A stretch of 64,000 nucleotides of DNA from Bacteroidota bacterium. GTDB lineage: Bacteria; Bacteroidota; Bacteroidia; Chitinophagales; JADIYW01. A program made the translations under genes and the position numbers. Positions 60,321-64,000 of the stretch are shown in pieces. The stretch is from assembly GCA_963169645.1 (NCBI GenBank), contig CAUJCO010000012.1, forward strand, positions 62,001 through 126,000, written 5' to 3'. The number at the start of each line of letters is the position of its first letter. The first letter of the stretch is position 1. The notes beneath the pieces were generated by a model that was given only the letters and a program-made list of their open reading frames with translations, was not told where the DNA came from and made no database searches.

Positions 60321-60974
60321 ATGAATATGCATAAATATTTACACTGCTTTTTTATATCTATTTTATTGTTTGTTCTCATTTCTCCAATTATAGCACAATC
60401 GGATAGAATATTGCTTTCTAAAAAGATAGAAAATATTAAATCAAATCATGATTTCGAGGTTGTAAAGCAATCTAATATTCCGGAATCAAAGACAAAAATT
60501 ATTCTACAAAAGTCAGGAAAAGCAGAGGCTGAGACAGCTACCCATACATCTTCTAACTTTCAAGTTAATACGACGGAAGTAAAAACAAATTATAGTGAAG
60601 AACGTAAAAGTAGGGATCAAATAGAACATGTGATAAATCCAGCGCATCCAAATACTGATAATTCAAGTACTATATACCTCGATTTAAAAGTAGAAGCCAC
60701 ACAAGAAATAAATAATTATCCAGTCAAAGAAAATAATGAAATAGCACCGCGTAAAGTAGAAAAACAAAAAAACGAAATTCAAAAACAAACGAACACGGCT
60801 AAAGCGGTATACAACAATACAAATTCTGTAATAATATCTCCCTTAAAAAGAAAATTTTTGGAAGATAGAATGAGTTACCTAGAAACTGAACTCCAAAAAA
60901 TGTCGGATACTACGAGTTTAGAATATATAAAGATGCAAACTGAATTAGCGGACTTGAAAAAGTTGTTGCAATAA
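60321..60974 (+). CDS. Secreted protein of unknown function with C-terminal coiled coil
   Basis: Signal peptide ending IIAQ; low-complexity middle; SPLKRKFLEDRMSYLETELQKMSDTTSLEYIKMQTELADLKKLL. Confidence 0.6.
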   Translation: MNMHKYLHCFFISILLFVLISPIIAQSDRILLSKKIENIKSNHDFEVVKQSNIPESKTKIILQKSGKAEAETATHTSSNFQVNTTEVKTNYSEERKSRDQIEHVINPAHPNTDNSSTIYLDLKVEATQEINNYPVKENNEIAPRKVEKQKNEIQKQTNTAKAVYNNTNSVIISPLKRKFLEDRMSYLETELQKMSDTTSLEYIKMQTELADLKKLLQ

Positions 60975-60992
60975 TATTTTCGTAGTTATAAA

Positions 60993-63900
60993 ATGTGGAA
61001 GATGAAGGTATGTTTACGATATATAGTTATTTTATTTTTATGGTGTAATATACACACTGTAAATGCACAAACTGGAAATAATTGTGCAAATGCAATTAAC
61101 ATTTGTAACAATCAATTAGCAGAGCAATTGACGGACGGGTTTGGTACACAAGATTGTCCAACAGGAGGTTGCGGTTGCTTAATGGCCGGTGAACATAATT
61201 CAAGATGGTTTCGATTAGTGATTCAGACCGGTGGTGTATTAGAATTTACATTAGAGCCGTATAATGGTTCTGCAGATTATGATTTTTCGGTTTGGAATCA
61301 AGGTGTTGGTGGTTCTTGTCCTACTGCAGCACAATTGAGTGCACCGGATAGATGTAATTATGCTGCACCTCAATCACCAACAGGAATTAGAGGAACCGGA
61401 AATGGCAATTCAAACAGTGCATCAGGCAACTTGTTTTCTAATAATATGACAGTAAGTGCTGGACAGGTTATTTATATTTTAGTAGATAATTATGATGGTA
61501 CAAACGTAGGCTTTAGATTGGATTTTTTTGGAGGTGCACCGGGTTCCGGAAAAGGTACTACAGCAACATTTAATTGTTCAAGTGTAAATACATGCAGTAC
61601 ATGTTCCGATCCGGATTGCAACACCTATCGTTTTGATTCTCCAACAGATTATTCTTTTGATGAAACAGCAGCAAATGGTGCTTGTCATTCTAACTTTGCA
61701 ACCAATACAAAAGTGGCAACTGTATGCGGTACTTTTACTGTTCCTGCACCTTTTACTACAGTAGAATTCCCGTTAGATGCCGGATTAGAAATTACGGCCT
61801 CATCCGGTAATACCAATGCTTGTTTAAATACAGCATTGTCCAATATTTCCTATCAAGTTTGGGGAACATGCGGAACACCCTTATCTCCATTGCCCGGTAC
61901 CGGAATTTACAACGGGTTAAACAATGTAACTACATATAAAGTTTGCAAAACGGTAAATGTTTCGTCCGGTTCTGCAGATTGTTATATAAGTAGAATATGT
62001 TTGCCTTATTGGACGATGATTCAAAATGATGATATTTGTGGTGCTATTCCTATAACTGTTAATGGAGCTGCAGTATCCGGTTCAAATGCAGGTGCTTCTT
62101 CCGGAATGGATGCAGGATGTACTGCGTACCAAGATGTTTGGTATAGTTTTGTGGCACCGGCATCCGGAAGAGTCCAAATTAATGTTTTACCAGATGCAAC
62201 ATCAGACGTAAAGGTAAGCCTAATTGGACCATCAGCCGGATTAAGTGGCGGTATGAATGATTGTAATCAACCATGTGATGAAATGACACAAATAGCAGCA
62301 GGTTGTAATGATTATGCAGGTGTGAATGGTGCTGAAAGATTATTTTCGTTTGTAATTCCTGGTCAAACATATTATGTATGGATTAGTGGAACAGCCGCAA
62401 GGCCTACTGCCAACTTTACAGTTCAAGTTGTAGAAAATATTACAGCATCGGCACTACCTTCACCCGGCACAGATTTAGTTGGAAATCCTGACACAAAGCC
62501 ATCTAATGATGAATGTGCAAACGCAATTGATTTAAATCCGATGTGTAATGCAATATCCGGAACAACTATTGGTGCAACAGCTATTTGTACCGATCCGGAT
62601 CCTCAATTTGTTGCAGCAGTTACATTAGAAAATGATGTTTGGTATAAATGGACCGCTCCAGCAAATAATGGCAATGCACAAGTAACCTTAGAAGTAACCG
62701 GAGTGAGTTGCACGAACGGTGCCGGTACAAGTGCTACAGGAATTCAATTCGGTATTTTTAGAGGCTCGTGTGCTTCCTTAATTCCGGTTCAAAATGGAAC
62801 TACCACCGTAACTTTTACACCAATTGCAAATGCTACTTATTATTTTGTTATTGATGGAAATGCCGGAGCACAATGTAATTTCTCCATAAATATCAAACGA
62901 CCAACCATAACAGGATATACTTGTAATACCGGAAATTATTGTACCGGAAGTCCCATAAATTCTACTTTTAATTATTCGTATGCAGGATCTAATCCGGGAT
63001 ATCGTTGGGCATATTGTAAATCCAATACTTGGGGTTCTCCTTGCGCTATTGATATTGATAATCCAGCTACCTATTCTATCTATAATCCGGCTGTTGGATT
63101 ACCTAATCCCGGTTGTACGCCTGCAACATATACTTTTGTAGGTTATATATTAGCTGACAACGGCGCTACAACAATAGCACCAGGCTATCCGAGACCACAA
63201 CCGAATTCAGCAAATTGTGTTCGTCAAACGCCACCATGTACATTTAATATATATCCGGATATCCGAACTACAGTAACTACCACAGCAACTAATTGTAGTC
63301 AGGTAGTAACACCGAATGTATCGTGTTCTCCTGCAGCTCCTATATTAATTTCTGGAAATACCAATCAAACGGCATCACCGGGAACAAATGGAACATTTAC
63401 TCCGGTAACAGTAACCTGGAATGCACCATATGCAGCAACAGCACCGGCATTATGTAACTCTTATACTATTCAAAATAATTATGCTTGCCCTGGTCCTTCC
63501 GGAGCAAATACTTGTAGTACTGCACCACAATTAACGATAGGTGCTGCAGCCATTACAAGTAATAATGTTGTTAGTTACACAAGTGCTGAATATATTTATG
63601 CCTGTGGTAATGGAAATGATGGAAGTGGCGTATGGTTTACGTTTGTTGCACCGAGTTCTGGTAATGTCAATATTAATCTTACAAATGTTGGGTCGGGAAA
63701 TAATTTAGATGCAATGCTTTATTTATTTGACAGCCGATTAGCACAATATGACGATTGCTTAACTGATTTTTATTTTGAGTCGGATATATGTGCTTCTTGC
63801 AATGATTTAAATTCAAGTTGTGAGTTAGATGATCAATTAATATATTGTTCAGATGTAGGTGGTACAAATGGTAATGAATCCATACAAGCTCGTTATTTAA

Positions 63901-64000
63901 ATCCCGGAGAAACGTATTATATAATGGTAGATGGTTATTATGATCCATCGAATGTAAGTATTGCAAATGGCAATTTCTCTATAAGAGTGGTTGATGCAGG
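60993..64000 (+). CDS. Large Cys-rich secreted protein with repeated PPC-like beta-sandwich modules (partial, runs off window)
   Basis: ATG 60993: MWKMKVCLRYIVILFLWCNIHTVNAQTGNNCANAINICNNQ...; frame spot-checked open near 62160, 63540 and 63960; repeated WYSFVAP/WYKWTAP/WFTFVAP and YYVWI/YYFVI/YYIMVDG modules. Confidence 0.88.
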   Translation, partial: MWKMKVCLRYIVILFLWCNIHTVNAQTGNNCANAINICNNQLAEQLTDGFGTQDCPTGGCGCLMAGEHNSRWFRLVIQTGGVLEFTLEPYNGSADYDFSVWNQGVGGSCPTAAQLSAPDRCNYAAPQSPTGIRGTGNGNSNSASGNLFSNNMTVSAGQVIYILVDNYDGTNVGFRLDFFGGAPGSGKGTTATFNCSSVNTCSTCSDPDCNTYRFDSPTDYSFDETAANGACHSNFATNTKVATVCGTFTVPAPFTTVEFPLDAGLEITASSGNTNACLNTALSNISYQVWGTCGTPLSPLPGTGIYNGLNNVTTYKVCKTVNVSSGSADCYISRICLPYWTMIQNDDICGAIPITVNGAAVSGSNAGASSGMDAGCTAYQDVWYSFVAPASGRVQINVLPDATSDVKVSLIGPSAGLSGGMNDCNQPCDEMTQIAAGCNDYAGVNGAERLFSFVIPGQTYYVWISGTAARPTANFTVQVVENITASALPSPGTDLVGNPDTKPSNDECANAIDLNPMCNAISGTTIGATAICTDPDPQFVAAVTLENDVWYKWTAPANNGNAQVTLEVTGVSCTNGAGTSATGIQFGIFRGSCASLIPVQNGTTTVTFTPIANATYYFVIDGNAGAQCNFSINIKRPTITGYTCNTGNYCTGSPINSTFNYSYAGSNPGYRWAYCKSNTWGSPCAIDIDNPATYSIYNPAVGLPNPGCTPATYTFVGYILADNGATTIAPGYPRPQPNSANCVRQTPPCTFNIYPDIRTTVTTTATNCSQVVTPNVSCSPAAPILISGNTNQTASPGTNGTFTPVTVTWNAPYAATAPALCNSYTIQNNYACPGPSGANTCSTAPQLTIGAAAITSNNVVSYTSAEYIYACGNGNDGSGVWFTFVAPSSGNVNINLTNVGSGNNLDAMLYLFDSRLAQYDDCLTDFYFESDICASCNDLNSSCELDDQLIYCSDVGGTNGNESIQARYLNPGETYYIMVDGYYDPSNVSIANGNFSIRVVDA

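Noticed and set aside
62179-62370. Minus-strand ORFs (62179-62370, 63679-63966) at the right edge
   Set aside because: Antisense to the large secreted protein whose frame is open to the window end.
1-64000. Searched by eye for CRISPR arrays, tRNA/rRNA genes, transposases, phage, toxin-antitoxin or defence genes
   Set aside because: No regularly spaced direct repeats, RNA gene signatures or such protein families were recognised; small tRNAs or sRNAs could still be missed without tRNAscan/Infernal.

Overview
The window is AT-rich chromosomal DNA from a Bacteroidota bacterium. This is inferred from a GldK-L-M-N/PorP type IX secretion (T9SS) locus, SusC-type TonB receptor architecture, TTTG/TAnnTTTG promoters and many T9SS/OM-type proteins. 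Most of it is housekeeping: TyrS, ProS, TrpS, UvrC, RadA, ProC, HemW, TatC, LepA, RlmD-like, MoxR, ComF and parvulin PPIases. I saw no rRNA, tRNA, CRISPR array, transposase or prophage. The items most worth a second look are: (i) a tight three-gene operon (53972-58038, minus strand) of a TPP lyase resembling animal ILVBL/HACL2, an ISOC-like cysteine hydrolase and a long-chain acyl-CoA synthetase, preceded by a perfect 16-bp palindrome (candidate 2-hydroxy-fatty-acid alpha-oxidation module); (ii) a cation/Ca2+ exchanger-fold protein whose signature acidic residues are replaced in both alpha repeats; (iii) a giant Cys-rich secreted repeat protein running off the right edge and missing from the supplied ORF track; (iv) two proteins with histone-H1-like Lys/Ala-rich tails, one fused to HemD; (v) a membrane-embedded patatin; (vi) an imperfect ~50-bp tandem repeat downstream of moxR. 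All product names come from motif recognition in the translations; no database search was run.
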